From NCBI GenBank assembly GCA_025350245.1, contig JANXYG010000050.1, positions 64,321 through 128,320 on the forward strand: a stretch of DNA of 64,000 nt. The letters run 5' to 3'. This document shows positions 27,832-37,438 of the stretch, piece after piece. Position 1 is the stretch's first letter, and every line of letters starts with the position of its first letter. Position numbers and translations under genes: made by a program. This stretch comes from Betaproteobacteria bacterium. Its GTDB lineage: Bacteria; Pseudomonadota; Gammaproteobacteria; Burkholderiales; Ga0077523. Under the pieces are notes generated by a model. The model was not told where the DNA came from and did not search any database. It saw nothing but the letters and a program-made list of their open reading frames with translations.

Positions 27832-28863
27832 ATGGCGAGCGCGTCTCCGGATCGCATCCTGATCGTAGCCCCGAGCTGGGTCGGCGACATGGTGATGGCG
27901 CAGCCGCTGTGCGCCCTGCTCCATGCACGCCGTCCCGACGCCGTGATCGATGTGCTGGCACCGGCATGGGTGCTGCCGCTCGCGCGGCGCATGGCGGAGA
28001 TCACCGATGTCATCGTGGCCCCGTTCGGGCATGGGCAATTCGCACTGAGTGCCCGACGCGCATTGGCGACAACCCTGCGCGAGCGCCGGTACCGCCAGGC
28101 GATCGTCCTGCCCAATTCCTGGAAGTCCGCGCTGGTTCCCTGGCTCGCCGGTATCGGCAGGCGCACCGGCTTCACCGGCGAGTTTCGCTACGGCCTGCTC
28201 AACGATGCCCGCCGCCTCGACCCGGTGCGCCTGCCGCGCATGGTCGATCGTTTTGCCGCCCTGGCTGGTGACACCGCTGCGCCGGACACCCCGACACCGC
28301 TGCCTGTTCTGCAAACCGCTCCGCCGGCAGCGACCAAGGCCCTGCTCGAACGACTGGGCCTGAACACGGATCGTCCGATCGCCTGCTTCTGCCCGGGTGC
28401 CGAATACGGCCCCGCGAAGCGCTGGCCCCCCGCCTACTTCGCCGAACTCGCGCGTGCCATGAACGCACGCGGCATGCAGGTCTGGCTGATCGGCGCCGAC
28501 AAGGACACCGAACCGTGCGGCGCCATCGCCGCTGCTGCCGGCGGCGCCTGCATCGACCTTGCCGGTCGAACCTCGCTCGACGAAGCCGCGGATCTGCTGG
28601 GTCTCGCCGCACTTGTGGTCACCAACGATTCGGGGTTGATGCATGTCGCCGCTGCGCTTGGCAGACCAACCGTGGCCATCTTCGGTTCCAGTTCGCCCGA
28701 CTTCACGCCGCCGCTGTCGCCACGCGCGGTGATCGCGCGCCACCCGGTGCCTTGCAGCCCGTGCTTCGAGCGCATCTGCCCGCTCGGTCATTTCGATTGC
28801 ATGAACCGGTTGCTACCGGCACAACTGGTCGCGGCGACCGAGGAAGCGCTGGCGTTGCCATGA
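27832..28863 (+). CDS. waaF: Lipopolysaccharide heptosyltransferase II
   Basis: Adds the second L-glycero-D-manno-heptose to the LPS inner core. The 343-aa GT9 enzyme shows RILIVAPSWVGDMVMAQPL at the N-terminus, CPGAEYGPAKRWP at the donor site, DLAGRTSLDEAADLL and the conserved NDSGLMHVAAALGRPTVAIF loop, plus the PPLSPRAV and CFERICPLGHFDC segments of heptosyltransferase II. It starts 14 bp after the zinc-finger gene and overlaps the next gene by ATGA. It proves an LPS-bearing Gram-negative host. Confidence 0.95.
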   Translation: MASASPDRILIVAPSWVGDMVMAQPLCALLHARRPDAVIDVLAPAWVLPLARRMAEITDVIVAPFGHGQFALSARRALATTLRERRYRQAIVLPNSWKSALVPWLAGIGRRTGFTGEFRYGLLNDARRLDPVRLPRMVDRFAALAGDTAAPDTPTPLPVLQTAPPAATKALLERLGLNTDRPIACFCPGAEYGPAKRWPPAYFAELARAMNARGMQVWLIGADKDTEPCGAIAAAAGGACIDLAGRTSLDEAADLLGLAALVVTNDSGLMHVAAALGRPTVAIFGSSSPDFTPPLSPRAVIARHPVPCSPCFERICPLGHFDCMNRLLPAQLVAATEEALALP

Positions 28864-29294
28864 CCCGGGCCCGATTCGAGACGCCGCAAGAGGCGCAGGC
28901 GGCCTTCTACGAGGCCCTCGAACTCGCGGACGTCGAGGCGATGATGGAAGTCTGGTCCCCCGACGAGGAGATCGTCTGCGTGCATCCGGGCGGATCGCGA
29001 CTGGTGGGCCGCATCGAGGTGCGCGAGGCCTGGCGCCAGATCTTTGTGACCGGCACGCGCCTGAAATTCCGGATCGACGGCGTCGAGCAGTTGCGGGCGG
29101 CGACGGTCTCGATCCACAACGTGATCGAGCGCATCGCCGTCGAGGGCGATCCGCGGGCTATCGATCCGGTGCTCGCGACCAACGTCTATGTCCTGAGCGA
29201 CAACGGCTGGCACCTGTGGCTGCATCACGCCGGTACATTGCCGTCCATCGCCGAGACCGACGCCCTGGACACCCGCACCCCCACGCTGCACTAG
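28860..29294 (+). CDS. NTF2-like/SnoaL-like domain protein
   Basis: A 144-aa protein of the NTF2-like superfamily (TPQEAQAAFYEALELADVEA helix, then WSPDEEIVCVHPGG, REAWRQIF and the C-terminal beta strands ending NGWHLWLHHAG). Proteins of this type bind small ligands in a cone-shaped pocket; no catalytic residue can be assigned. The ATG overlaps the waaF stop (ATGA), so the two are co-translated, which may hint at an envelope or housekeeping role. Confidence 0.8.
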   Translation: MTRARFETPQEAQAAFYEALELADVEAMMEVWSPDEEIVCVHPGGSRLVGRIEVREAWRQIFVTGTRLKFRIDGVEQLRAATVSIHNVIERIAVEGDPRAIDPVLATNVYVLSDNGWHLWLHHAGTLPSIAETDALDTRTPTLH

Positions 29295-29350
29295 ATGGCT
29301 TCGTTCTTTCCGCCCATCGAGTTGCTGCGCCACAGCGAGCGCTGAAACCG

Positions 29351-30349
29351 GTGCCATCGGTCCGCTCGACCTATCGCGCCCCCTGGTGGCTCCCGGGGAG
29401 ACACCTGCAGACCATCTACCCGGCGCTGGCGCTGCGCAACCACCCGCCGGCCTATCGGCGCGAACGCTGGGAATGGCCCGATGGCGATTTCATCGATGTC
29501 GACCATGTCGACGGCCCGTCGTCCGCACCGCTGGTGGTCCTGTTCCATGGACTCGAAGGCAACTCCCGCAGTCACTATGCGTCGGCATTGATGGCGGCCG
29601 TTGCCGAGCGGGGCTGGCGCGGCGCGGTGCCGCACTTTCGCGGGTGCAGCGGCGAACCGAACCGGTTGCCGCGCGCCTACCACTCCGGCGACGCCGACGA
29701 GATCGACCGCATCGTCGCACGACTCGCGCCGACCGCCTCGACGCCGCTGCTGCTTTGCGGGGTTTCTCTCGGCGGGAACGCGATGCTCAAGTGGCTGGGA
29801 CGCGAGGGCACCGACGCGCGTGATCACGTACGGGCGGCGGTCGCGATCTCGGCGCCGCTCGACCTTAACGCGGCTGGCGCCGCCTTGCGGCACGGGTTCA
29901 GCCGCCTCTACACGGCCGAATTCCTGCGCACGCTCCGGCCCAAGACGCTGGCCAAGCTCGACCGCTTTCCCGACTTGTTCGACGCGGCGACGATGCGCGA
30001 AGCCCGCACCTTCGACGTATTCGACGACATCTTCACGGCGCCGGTGCATGGCTATCACGACGTCACCGACTACTGGACCCGCGCCAGCAGCAAGCTGGAT
30101 CTCGCCGCCATCGCGGTGCCGACCCTGGTCCTGAATGCCCGCAATGATCCGTTCCTCCCGGCCCGGGCGCTGCCTGTGCCGGGAATGGAGGCGCGATCGG
30201 TGGTCCTGGAACAGCCCGAGACCGGCGGCCATGCCGGCTTTGCATCCGGCCGGTTTCCCGGCCATCTCGGGTGGCTGCCGCGGCGTATCCTCGCGTTCTT
30301 CGAAGAACATCCGTCGGCGGCAACATCCGATCGGCGGGGATCTGCGTAG
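29351..30349 (+). CDS. YheT-family alpha/beta hydrolase
   Basis: A 332-aa hydrolase of the YheT/ABHD1-3 type. The N-terminus YRAPWWLPGRHLQTIYPAL is diagnostic. The catalytic triad is Ser in GVSLGGN, Asp in LNARNDPFLP and His in TGGHAGF; the oxyanion segment FHGLEGN is also present. Members are esterases or lipases of unclear substrate. Start GTG at 29351 places the diagnostic segment near residue 7; no ATG fits. It follows the NTF2-like gene by 56 bp. Confidence 0.88.
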   Translation: MPSVRSTYRAPWWLPGRHLQTIYPALALRNHPPAYRRERWEWPDGDFIDVDHVDGPSSAPLVVLFHGLEGNSRSHYASALMAAVAERGWRGAVPHFRGCSGEPNRLPRAYHSGDADEIDRIVARLAPTASTPLLLCGVSLGGNAMLKWLGREGTDARDHVRAAVAISAPLDLNAAGAALRHGFSRLYTAEFLRTLRPKTLAKLDRFPDLFDAATMREARTFDVFDDIFTAPVHGYHDVTDYWTRASSKLDLAAIAVPTLVLNARNDPFLPARALPVPGMEARSVVLEQPETGGHAGFASGRFPGHLGWLPRRILAFFEEHPSAATSDRRGSA

Positions 30350-30426
30350 GAGGCGCTGGGCGATGAAGGGCAAGAGCGATACCGACAGGAACGGCATCCC
30401 GCAGGCGTCGGCAATGCCGCCGGTAT

Positions 30427-30675
30427 TTGCCGACTGGCGTTCGGAGGAGCCGCCGATCGGTGCTGTTCCGCCTTGCGCCCGGCGGGGTCCTGCCGCCGCA
30501 CGGTCACACCGACGAAGAGGAGTGCATCGTGCTGAGCGGCTCGGTGAACATCGGCGACCAGGTGGTGCACGAAGGCGACTTCCATCTGGCCGGTGCCGGG
30601 ACCGACCACACTCCCATCACGACCAGTACCGGTGCGTTGCTGTTCGGGCGCGACGGGCGCGAGGCCCGGGTGTAG
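30427..30675 (+). CDS. Small ChrR-like cupin, possibly 5'-truncated
   Basis: An 82-aa single-domain cupin with PPHGHTDEEECIVLSG (metal-binding H-x-H-x4-E pattern), VHEGDFHLA and TDHTP. It resembles the anti-ECF ChrR cupin domain. TTG at 30427 gives the longest form; GTG at 30460, after GGAGGAG, is another start. In the +1-shifted frame from an ATG at 30363, MPPVFADWRSEEPP reads like the missing N-terminus of such cupins, so the gene may be a frameshifted longer version. No sigma factor is adjacent. Confidence 0.6.
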   Translation: MPTGVRRSRRSVLFRLAPGGVLPPHGHTDEEECIVLSGSVNIGDQVVHEGDFHLAGAGTDHTPITTSTGALLFGRDGREARV

Positions 30676-30766
30676 GGGGCAGCAACGACCGCCAGCAGCA
30701 CAAAGGCGCGGAAAGCCAGGCGCCGAGTGGGATAATCCGGATTCCACTCATCGCTTGCGCCACACC

Positions 30767-32143
30767 ATGCCCTCCGTTCCTGCCTCCATCTTCAAGGCCT
30801 ACGACATCCGCGGTGTCGTCGCCACCGCCCTCACTCCTGAAGTCGCCGAACACATCGGCCGCGCCTTCGGCACCGAAGCGCTGGCGCGCGGCACGCCGTC
30901 GGTGGCCATCGGCCGCGACGGGCGGCTCACCGGTCCGGATCTGAGCGCGGCGCTGGCACGCGGGCTGCGCGCGGCGGGCGCCAACGTGATCGATGTCGGT
31001 CGCGTGACCACACCGATGCTCTACTTCGCGACCTATCACCTGGGCACGGGTTCGGGAGTCATGGTCACCGGCAGCCACAATCCGCCCGAGTACAACGGCC
31101 TGAAGATGGTGATCGCGGGCGAAGCCATCGCCGGTGATGCCATCCAGGATCTACGAAAGCGCATCGAAACCGGCAATGTTGCCAGTGGCGCGGGCACGCT
31201 CTCGACCGCCGACGTCTCGGCGGCCTACCTCGATCGCGTCGTCGGCGACATCAAGCTCGCACGACCGATGGATCTGATCGTCGATGCCGGCAATGGCATC
31301 GCGGGCGCTTTCGCACCCGAGCTCTACCGTCGGCTGGGCTGCACGGTGAAAGAGATGTTCTGCGAGGTGGACGGCAACTTCCCGAACCACCACCCCGACC
31401 CTTCGCAACCGGAAAATCTCGAGGACATCATCCATGCGCTGGCGAGCGGTCCGGGCGAACTCGGGTTCGCGTTCGACGGCGACGGCGACCGCCTCGGCGT
31501 GGTCACCAAGTCGGGCAAGATCATCTTCCCCGACCGGCAGCTCATGCTGTTCGCCGAAGACGTGCTCAAGCGCAATCCGGGGGCGCAGATCATCTACGAC
31601 GTAAAGTGCACCCGCAACCTGGTGCCCTGGATCAAGGCGCGCGGCGGCGTGCCGCTGATGTGGAAGACCGGGCACTCGCTGATCAAGGCCAAGCTCCGGG
31701 AAACCGGCGCGCAGCTGGCCGGCGAGATGAGCGGCCACATCTTCTTCAAGGAGCGCTGGTACGGCTTCGACGATGGCCTCTATGCCGGCGCTCGCCTGCT
31801 CGAGATCCTGTCGCGGGTCGCAGACCCGAGCGCGGTTCTCGAAGCGCTGCCGGACTCGATCAACACCCCGGAGTTGCAGATCAAGCTGAAGGAAGGCGAG
31901 AATTTCACGCTCATCGACCAGCTGCAAAAGAACGCGCGCTTCGACGGTGCCCGGGAGGTCATCACCATCGACGGTCTGCGGGTCGAGTATGCCGACGGCT
32001 TCGGCCTCGCGCGCTCGTCCAACACCACGCCGGTGATCGTGCTGCGGTTCGAAGCCGACAGCACCGCCGCCCTGACCCGCATCCAGGAGGCCTTCCGTAC
32101 GGCCATCGTGGCGGCGGCGCCGGACGCGAAGCTGCCGTTCTGA
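30767..32143 (+). CDS. Phosphomannomutase/phosphoglucomutase
   Basis: Interconverts hexose 6- and 1-phosphates for sugar-nucleotide supply (LPS, exopolysaccharide). The 458-aa product belongs to the alpha-D-phosphohexomutase family, AlgC/ManB type: FKAYDIRG at the N-terminus, catalytic phosphoserine in TGSHNPPEYNG, metal loop DGDGDRLG, sugar-binding GEMSGHIFF and phosphate-binding RSSNTTP. GATAAT at 30731-30736 might be a -10. The gene follows a 91-bp gap after the cupin. Confidence 0.93.
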   Translation: MPSVPASIFKAYDIRGVVATALTPEVAEHIGRAFGTEALARGTPSVAIGRDGRLTGPDLSAALARGLRAAGANVIDVGRVTTPMLYFATYHLGTGSGVMVTGSHNPPEYNGLKMVIAGEAIAGDAIQDLRKRIETGNVASGAGTLSTADVSAAYLDRVVGDIKLARPMDLIVDAGNGIAGAFAPELYRRLGCTVKEMFCEVDGNFPNHHPDPSQPENLEDIIHALASGPGELGFAFDGDGDRLGVVTKSGKIIFPDRQLMLFAEDVLKRNPGAQIIYDVKCTRNLVPWIKARGGVPLMWKTGHSLIKAKLRETGAQLAGEMSGHIFFKERWYGFDDGLYAGARLLEILSRVADPSAVLEALPDSINTPELQIKLKEGENFTLIDQLQKNARFDGAREVITIDGLRVEYADGFGLARSSNTTPVIVLRFEADSTAALTRIQEAFRTAIVAAAPDAKLPF

Positions 32144-32171
32144 GCCGCTGATCTGCTGAGCCCGCACGAGC

Positions 32172-33458
32172 ATGCCGCCGCGCGAACTGCTGCTCGGCCG
32201 CCAGCCGATCCTCGACCGCGACCAGAATCTGGCCGCGTTCGAGCTGCTGTTCCGTTCCGGGCACACCAACGATGCGCAGGTCGACGATGATCTTGTCGCC
32301 TCGGCCACGGTCATCAATCATGCGTTCTCGGAGCTGGGCATCGAGGCGGTTCTCGGACCGTACCTGGGCTTCATCAACCTCCCGGGCGCCCTGATTCACA
32401 GCGACGTGATCGAGTTGCTGCCGCGCGATCGCGTGGTGCTCGAAGTCCTGGAAACCGTCGATGTCAACGACGCACTGGTCGAGCGCCTCAAGGCACTCAA
32501 GGCGGCCGGCTTCCGCATCGCGCTGGACGACTATGTCGGCCATGAAGATGCCTACGACGCGGTGCTCGACGTGGTCGACGTGGTCAAGGTCGACGTCGAT
32601 GCGCTGAGCCTGAAGCGGCTTGCGGCGGTGATGGCGCGGTTGCAAAAGCGCCCGCTGATACTGCTGGCCGAGAAGGTGAATACGGCCGCCGAGGCCAAGG
32701 CCTGTATGGACCTGGGATTCGATCTGTTCCAGGGCTACTACTTCGCCAAACCGCTGATCCTGCGCGGCACCCGGCATCCGGCGGCCGAATCGGCCATTGT
32801 GCAGCTCATGTCACTGCTGGCTGGCACCCGCGATCTGGCAACGCTGGAGCCCCTGTTCGCCTCGAGCGCCGAGCTGACGCGCGGCCTGCGACGCCTGGTG
32901 GATGCCTTCCTCGGCTCCGCGCACGGTGAGATCCGGTCGGTCTCGCACGCCCAGGTGCTGGTCGGGCGCCGCCCGCTGCGGCGTCTGCTGGAACTGCTCA
33001 TCTATGCGGTGGCGAGTTCGCCTGATGCGCGGTTTCCGAGCCCGCTGCTGGTACTGGCCGCCACCAGGGCACGCCTGATGGAAACCCTGGCGCGCGACTG
33101 GCCGGACGTGACGGCGGGCATGCGCGAGCAGGCGTTTCTCGCGGGCAACCTGTCGCTGGCGGGTGCGCTGCTGGCCCTGCCGATGGAGGAGGTGCTCGTG
33201 CCCCTGCCGCTGGCCGACCCGGTACGAGCTGCATTGCTGGATCGCAGCGGCGCCCTGGGCGCCATGTTGCGGCTGGTGGAGCGCATCGAGCAGGCCGACC
33301 CCGACGGCGTTGCCGATCAGTTGGCCGGGCTGCCTTTTCTGGATGCGGAAAGAGTCAACGACGCCTACGTGCAGGCGATCGAGTGGGCCAACCGCTTCGG
33401 CTCGGCGGCCACCGTCGCGAACGCCATCGGGTCAGCCCCGGGTCGCATCCCCCCTTGA
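32172..33458 (+). CDS. EAL and HDOD domain signalling protein (YuxH type)
   Basis: A 428-aa protein with an N-terminal EAL-like domain (about 5-200) and a C-terminal HDOD domain (about 205-400). The EAL signature is degenerate (AFELLFR), and loop 6 reads LDDYVGHED rather than DDFGTG, though INLP, VVKVDVD, LLAEKV and FQGYYFAKP persist, so c-di-GMP hydrolysis is doubtful; many YuxH-type proteins bind only. The last residues (PGRIPP) and the stop codon come from a repeat: the TGA sits in the CCCCTTGAGGGG palindrome, so the original C-terminus may have been altered. Confidence 0.88.
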   Translation: MPPRELLLGRQPILDRDQNLAAFELLFRSGHTNDAQVDDDLVASATVINHAFSELGIEAVLGPYLGFINLPGALIHSDVIELLPRDRVVLEVLETVDVNDALVERLKALKAAGFRIALDDYVGHEDAYDAVLDVVDVVKVDVDALSLKRLAAVMARLQKRPLILLAEKVNTAAEAKACMDLGFDLFQGYYFAKPLILRGTRHPAAESAIVQLMSLLAGTRDLATLEPLFASSAELTRGLRRLVDAFLGSAHGEIRSVSHAQVLVGRRPLRRLLELLIYAVASSPDARFPSPLLVLAATRARLMETLARDWPDVTAGMREQAFLAGNLSLAGALLALPMEEVLVPLPLADPVRAALLDRSGALGAMLRLVERIEQADPDGVADQLAGLPFLDAERVNDAYVQAIEWANRFGSAATVANAIGSAPGRIPP

Positions 33459-33676
33459 GGGGTAAGGCGGAGCCCAGCCTGGGGTGCTGAACGAAGGGAC
33501 CTCAGAAGTGGAGAGGCCCCGTCCGCAGGGTTTCCCGAGGAACGGGGCGCCCCCTGGGGGAAGGCTGAACGAAGGGCTCATCGGAAGCGAAGGGGCAGCG
33601 CCCACAGGGTCCCCCGAGGACGCTGCGCCCCCTTGAGGGGGAAGCCGGAGCGAAGTGCAGGCTGGGGGTGGGCCTC
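33447..33676 (+). repeat. Two-hairpin intergenic repeat, one half unit plus copies D and E
   Basis: A half unit (palindrome CCCCTTGAGGGG and tail CAGCCTGGGG, 33451-33484) is followed by copy D, stem GCCCCGT (33516-33522) / ACGGGGC (33542-33548), and copy E, stem GCAGCG (33595-33600) / CGCTGC (33621-33626). Loop of D reads CCGCAGGGTTTCCCGAGGA; E reads CCACAGGGTCCCCCGAGGA after one extra C. The tail GGCTGGGGGTGGGCCTCA lies against the 3' end of the SRPBCC gene. The upstream half overlaps the end of the EAL/HDOD gene. Confidence 0.85.
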
Positions 33677-33680
33677 AACG

Positions 33681-34217
33681 CTAACTGCCTTCGACCTTGC
33701 TCTTGAGCGACTCGAGGCCGAGCTTGTAGACCCGATCGAAGAACGCCTTGACGCTGGCGTCGTCCTGGCCTTCGGGCGCCGGATCCTGCCAGTAGTTCAG
33801 GCGCGTGAAGCGCCCGGTCCAGACCACTTCGGTTTCACCGTTGCCGGCATCGTTGACATCGACCGTCGACAGGTAGTCGCTCGCCATCACCGCGCCGTCG
33901 ACATACACATAACTGATTCGCATCGCCTGCGGATCAAGTTCGACACATTTTTCGCGCACGCGGGTGCCATTGCCGCGCACCAGCTCGCGGATCGCCCCGA
34001 CCTCGTTGCGCTGCTTCAGGACCAGCTTGCTCGACCGCATCACGGTGAGCCACTTGGCGATACCGCCGAAGTCGCCCACGTAGGCCCACACGGCTTCGGG
34101 CGAGCCCTTGATCCGGATGGTCTGGGTGGTCGTCAGCTCGTGGGCCGGATCGGCCCAGGCGCTGCACGGGATCAGCGCCGCGGTACCCAGCATCGTCAGC
34201 ATGTCACGTCGATTCAT
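33681..34217 (-). CDS. Exported SRPBCC (START-like) domain protein
   Basis: A 178-aa protein with a Tat-like signal (MNRRDMLTMLGTAALIP, ending near CSAWADP) and an SRPBCC/polyketide cyclase-like domain: TIRIKGSPEAVWAYVGDFGGIAKW, GNGTRVREKCVELDP, and the long C-terminal helix. This fold binds hydrophobic ligands, and the substrate here is unknown. GGAGAG precedes the ATG. It lies 77 bp downstream of alaS in the same direction but is not a standard neighbour. Confidence 0.85.
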   Translation of the reverse strand: MNRRDMLTMLGTAALIPCSAWADPAHELTTTQTIRIKGSPEAVWAYVGDFGGIAKWLTVMRSSKLVLKQRNEVGAIRELVRGNGTRVREKCVELDPQAMRISYVYVDGAVMASDYLSTVDVNDAGNGETEVVWTGRFTRLNYWQDPAPEGQDDASVKAFFDRVYKLGLESLKSKVEGS

Positions 34218-34294
34218 ATCTGCTCTCCTTGTTGGTTCTGGTTGTCACCGGCCACGCCTGCGCTAACGGCCGATACGCGACTGCCACTTCGCCA

Positions 34295-36886
34295 CTACAG
34301 TTTCGCTTCGACCCACGCCGTCACCGACGACAGGGCAGCATCCAGCTTCGAGGGGTCGGTGCCGCCACCCTGAGCCATGTCGGGGCGTCCGCCCCCTTTG
34401 CCCCCGACCAGCGAAGCCACATGACCGACCAGATCCCCCGCCTTCACCCGCCCGATCTGGTCCGGGGTCACGCCGGCGATCAGCGTGACCTTGTCGCCCT
34501 CCGCCGCGCCGAGCACGACGATGGCCGACTTGAGCTGGTCGCGCAATTTGTCGACCGTTTCGCGTAACGCCTTGGAATCGGCGCCGTCCAGGCGGGCCGC
34601 CACCACCTTCACGCCCTTCACCTCGGCCGCGCCGCTGACCAGCTCATCGCCTTGCGCTGCCGCGAGCTTCGACTTGAGGCGAGCGAGTTCGCGCTCGAGC
34701 TGCTTCACGTTGTCGACGATCTGCTCGAGCTTCGGGCCGATGTCGTGCGGCGAGGTCTTGAGCAGGCTGGCGATGTCCGCCAACTGGCGCTCGCTCGCCT
34801 GAGCCTGGGCCAGCGCCGTATCGGCGGTGACGGCTTCGATGCGGCGGATGCCAGCCGCCACACCCGACTCGCTCACGATCTTGAAGAAACCGATGTCGCC
34901 GCTGCGCCGCACGTGGGTACCACCGCACAACTCGGTCGAGAACGGCCCCATGCCGATGACCCGCACCTCGTCGCCGTACTTCTCGCCGAACAGCGCCATG
35001 GCGCCCGCCTTGATGGCCTCGTCGTACTTCATCAACCGCGCGTCGACGGCGACGTTGTGGCGAATCTCGCGATTGACCAGAGCCTCGACCTGGACCATCT
35101 CGCCGGTGGTCATCGGTGCGCCGTGACTGAAGTCGAAGCGGGTGCGATTGGCATCCACCAGCGAGCCCTTCTGGCTCACGTGCGGCCCGAGCACCTGCCG
35201 CAACGCCGCGTGCAGCAGGTGCGTCGACGAATGATTGTTGGCGGTGCGCGCCCGTGCCACGGCGCTCACCTGGGCGGTGACCCGGTCACCGACCGCGAGG
35301 CGACCCGTCAGCATGCGGCCCTTGTGCCCGAATACTTCGGCCTGGATCTTCTGGGTGTCGCCGACGGCGAAGCTGCCGGTGCCGGCGGTGAGTTCACCAC
35401 TGTCGCCCACCTGGCCACCGGATTCGGCATAGAAAGGCGTCCGGTCCAGCACCACCACGCCCTCCTCACCGCTTTCGAGACTCGTGCTCGACGTGCCCCC
35501 GCGGTAGAGGGCAAGCACCCTGGCCTCGAGCTTCAGCAGCTCGTAGCCGAGAAATTCGGTGGCCTGACCGGTGTACTCGACCGCCGATTGCGCCGAGAAC
35601 CGCGATGCCGCGCGGGCGCGCTCGCGCTGCTGCTGCATCTCGGCCTCGAAGCCGGCGAAGTCGACGTTGAAGCCGCGCTCGCGGGCGATGTCGGCGGTGA
35701 GATCGAGCGGGAAGCCATAGGTGTCGTAGAGCTTGAACACCATGGAACCGTCGAGCATGCGGTCTTCCTTCTTCATGGCCGCATCGAGCACCGTCATGCC
35801 GTGGTCGAGCGTCTCGGCGAAGCGCTCCTCCTCCTGCAGCAGCACCTGCTCGACCCGTGTCTGCGCCGCGGTGAGCTCAGGGTAGGCGGCGCCCATCACT
35901 CGCACCAGTTCGGCAACCAGATGATGGAAAAACGGCTGCTTCCGGCCAAGCTTGTGGCCATGGCGAATGGCGCGCCGCACGATGCGGCGCAGGACATAGC
36001 CGCGGCCTTCGTTGCCGGGGATGACGCCATCGACGATCAGGAAGCTGCAGGCGCGGATATGATCGGCGATGACTTTGAGCGAGTTGCTGTCGCGGTCGGC
36101 GGTGCCGGTGGCGACCGCTGCCGCCGCGATGAGATCGCGGAACAGGTCGATGTCGTAGTTGGAGTGCACGCCCTGCATCAACGCGCTGATGCGTTCCAGG
36201 CCCATCCCGGTGTCGACCGACGGACGCGGCAGCGGATGCAACGTGCCCTGGTCATCGCGGTTGAACTGCATGAACACGAGGTTCCAGATCTCGATATAGC
36301 GGTCGCCGTCGGCATCGGGCGATCCTGGCGGACCGCCAGCCACATCAGGCCCATGGTCGTAGAAGATCTCGGTGCAGTAGCCGCAGGGACCGGTATCGCC
36401 CATCTGCCAGAAGTTATCGTTGGTGCCGATGCGGACCAGCCGGTCGGGCGGCACGCCGATCTGCTCGAGCCAGATGGCCGCGGCACCGTCGTCTTCGGTG
36501 TGCACGGTGACCCATAGCTTCTCCGCCGGAATCTTCAGTTCTTCGGTGAGAAAACCCCAGGCGAAGGCGATCGCCTCCTGCTTGAAGTAATCGCCGAAGC
36601 TGAAGTTGCCCAGCATTTCGAAGAAGGTGTGGTGGCGAGCGGTGTAGCCGACATTTTCGAGGTCGTTGTGCTTGCCGCCGGCGCGGACGCAGCGCTGCGA
36701 CGTGGTGGCACGGGAATAGGCGCGCTTCTCCTGACCGAGGAAGACGTCCTTGAACTGCACCATGCCGGCGTTGGTGAACAGCAGCGTCGGATCGTTGCCC
36801 GGAACCAGCGGCGACGAGTTGACGACGGTGTGGCCGTTACGGCGGAAATAGTCGAGAAATCGGTGGCGTATCTCGCTGCTTTTCAT
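34295..36886 (-). CDS. alaS: Alanyl-tRNA synthetase
   Basis: Charges tRNA-Ala and clears Ser/Gly mischarging. The 863-aa class II enzyme has the N-terminal catalytic core ([34 protein letters not shown]), the tRNA recognition helices, the editing domain with zinc ligands ([25 protein letters not shown]) and the C-Ala domain with a [15 protein letters not shown] loop. It starts at the ATG at 36886. It lies downstream of recX and recA, the usual proteobacterial order recA-recX-alaS. Confidence 0.97.
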   Translation of the reverse strand: MKSSEIRHRFLDYFRRNGHTVVNSSPLVPGNDPTLLFTNAGMVQFKDVFLGQEKRAYSRATTSQRCVRAGGKHNDLENVGYTARHHTFFEMLGNFSFGDYFKQEAIAFAWGFLTEELKIPAEKLWVTVHTEDDGAAAIWLEQIGVPPDRLVRIGTNDNFWQMGDTGPCGYCTEIFYDHGPDVAGGPPGSPDADGDRYIEIWNLVFMQFNRDDQGTLHPLPRPSVDTGMGLERISALMQGVHSNYDIDLFRDLIAAAAVATGTADRDSNSLKVIADHIRACSFLIVDGVIPGNEGRGYVLRRIVRRAIRHGHKLGRKQPFFHHLVAELVRVMGAAYPELTAAQTRVEQVLLQEEERFAETLDHGMTVLDAAMKKEDRMLDGSMVFKLYDTYGFPLDLTADIARERGFNVDFAGFEAEMQQQRERARAASRFSAQSAVEYTGQATEFLGYELLKLEARVLALYRGGTSSTSLESGEEGVVVLDRTPFYAESGGQVGDSGELTAGTGSFAVGDTQKIQAEVFGHKGRMLTGRLAVGDRVTAQVSAVARARTANNHSSTHLLHAALRQVLGPHVSQKGSLVDANRTRFDFSHGAPMTTGEMVQVEALVNREIRHNVAVDARLMKYDEAIKAGAMALFGEKYGDEVRVIGMGPFSTELCGGTHVRRSGDIGFFKIVSESGVAAGIRRIEAVTADTALAQAQASERQLADIASLLKTSPHDIGPKLEQIVDNVKQLERELARLKSKLAAAQGDELVSGAAEVKGVKVVAARLDGADSKALRETVDKLRDQLKSAIVVLGAAEGDKVTLIAGVTPDQIGRVKAGDLVGHVASLVGGKGGGRPDMAQGGGTDPSKLDAALSSVTAWVEAKL

Positions 36887-36946
36887 GGTGGTGTCGCTGG
36901 TGGAATCGAAGGGGTGTAGATCACGCGGGCGGCGCGCTCATTGGAA

Positions 36947-37438
36947 TCAATCGGCCGACTCGTCGAACGCCAGGCGCAGAACGCGGCCGATCACGGACCG
37001 ACTGAAACCACGCGCCTCGAGGTAGCGCCACTGACGCGCGCGCTCAGCAGCGCTGTCGGGCGCCTGGGAAAATTTGCGCCGCAGTACCGCCAGCGCCTCG
37101 TCGAACTCGGTGGCGCGCGCTACCGCTACGACCTGGTCGATGAGCTCGTGCCCGATGCCGCGCCGACGCAGGTCGCGCTCGACCATCAGCGGCCCATGTT
37201 TGCCCTGATGGCGCCGCGACACCTGTTCGGCACAACGCGTGTCGGAGACGAACCCAGACGCAGCAAGCTGCCCGAGCAACGCGGCCAGATCGTCGTCGGC
37301 ACCGGCATGCGGAGCAAGCTTGGCGCGAAGCTCGGCTTCGGCGTAATCACGTCGCGCCAGCAGCCGCAGGGCGCGATCGCGAAGGCTTGGCTGAATGCTC
37401 AACGAAGGTCCGATCTCGAACGAAGGGGCAGCATCCAC
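36947..37438 (-). CDS. recX: Regulatory protein RecX
   Basis: Binds RecA filaments and limits recombinase activity. The 163-aa product shows RecX blocks: RALRLLARRDYAEAELRAKL, GFVSDTRCAEQVSRRH, KHGPLMVERDLRRRGI and RQWRYLEARGFS. The ATG at 37438 lies inside a repeat unit, with GGGGGA 8 nt upstream also from the repeat. The family normally begins close to residue 13, where a TTG (37402) is available, so the first 12 residues may be repeat-derived or untranslated. The repeat cluster separates recX from recA, which could uncouple their expression. Confidence 0.9.
   Translation of the reverse strand: MDAAPSFEIGPSLSIQPSLRDRALRLLARRDYAEAELRAKLAPHAGADDDLAALLGQLAASGFVSDTRCAEQVSRRHQGKHGPLMVERDLRRRGIGHELIDQVVAVARATEFDEALAVLRRKFSQAPDSAAERARQWRYLEARGFSRSVIGRVLRLAFDESAD

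Noticed and set aside
29295-29345. Short open frame of 16 codons before the YheT-type gene
   Set aside because: Too short, no clear ribosome-binding site and no similarity; it probably only appears by chance.
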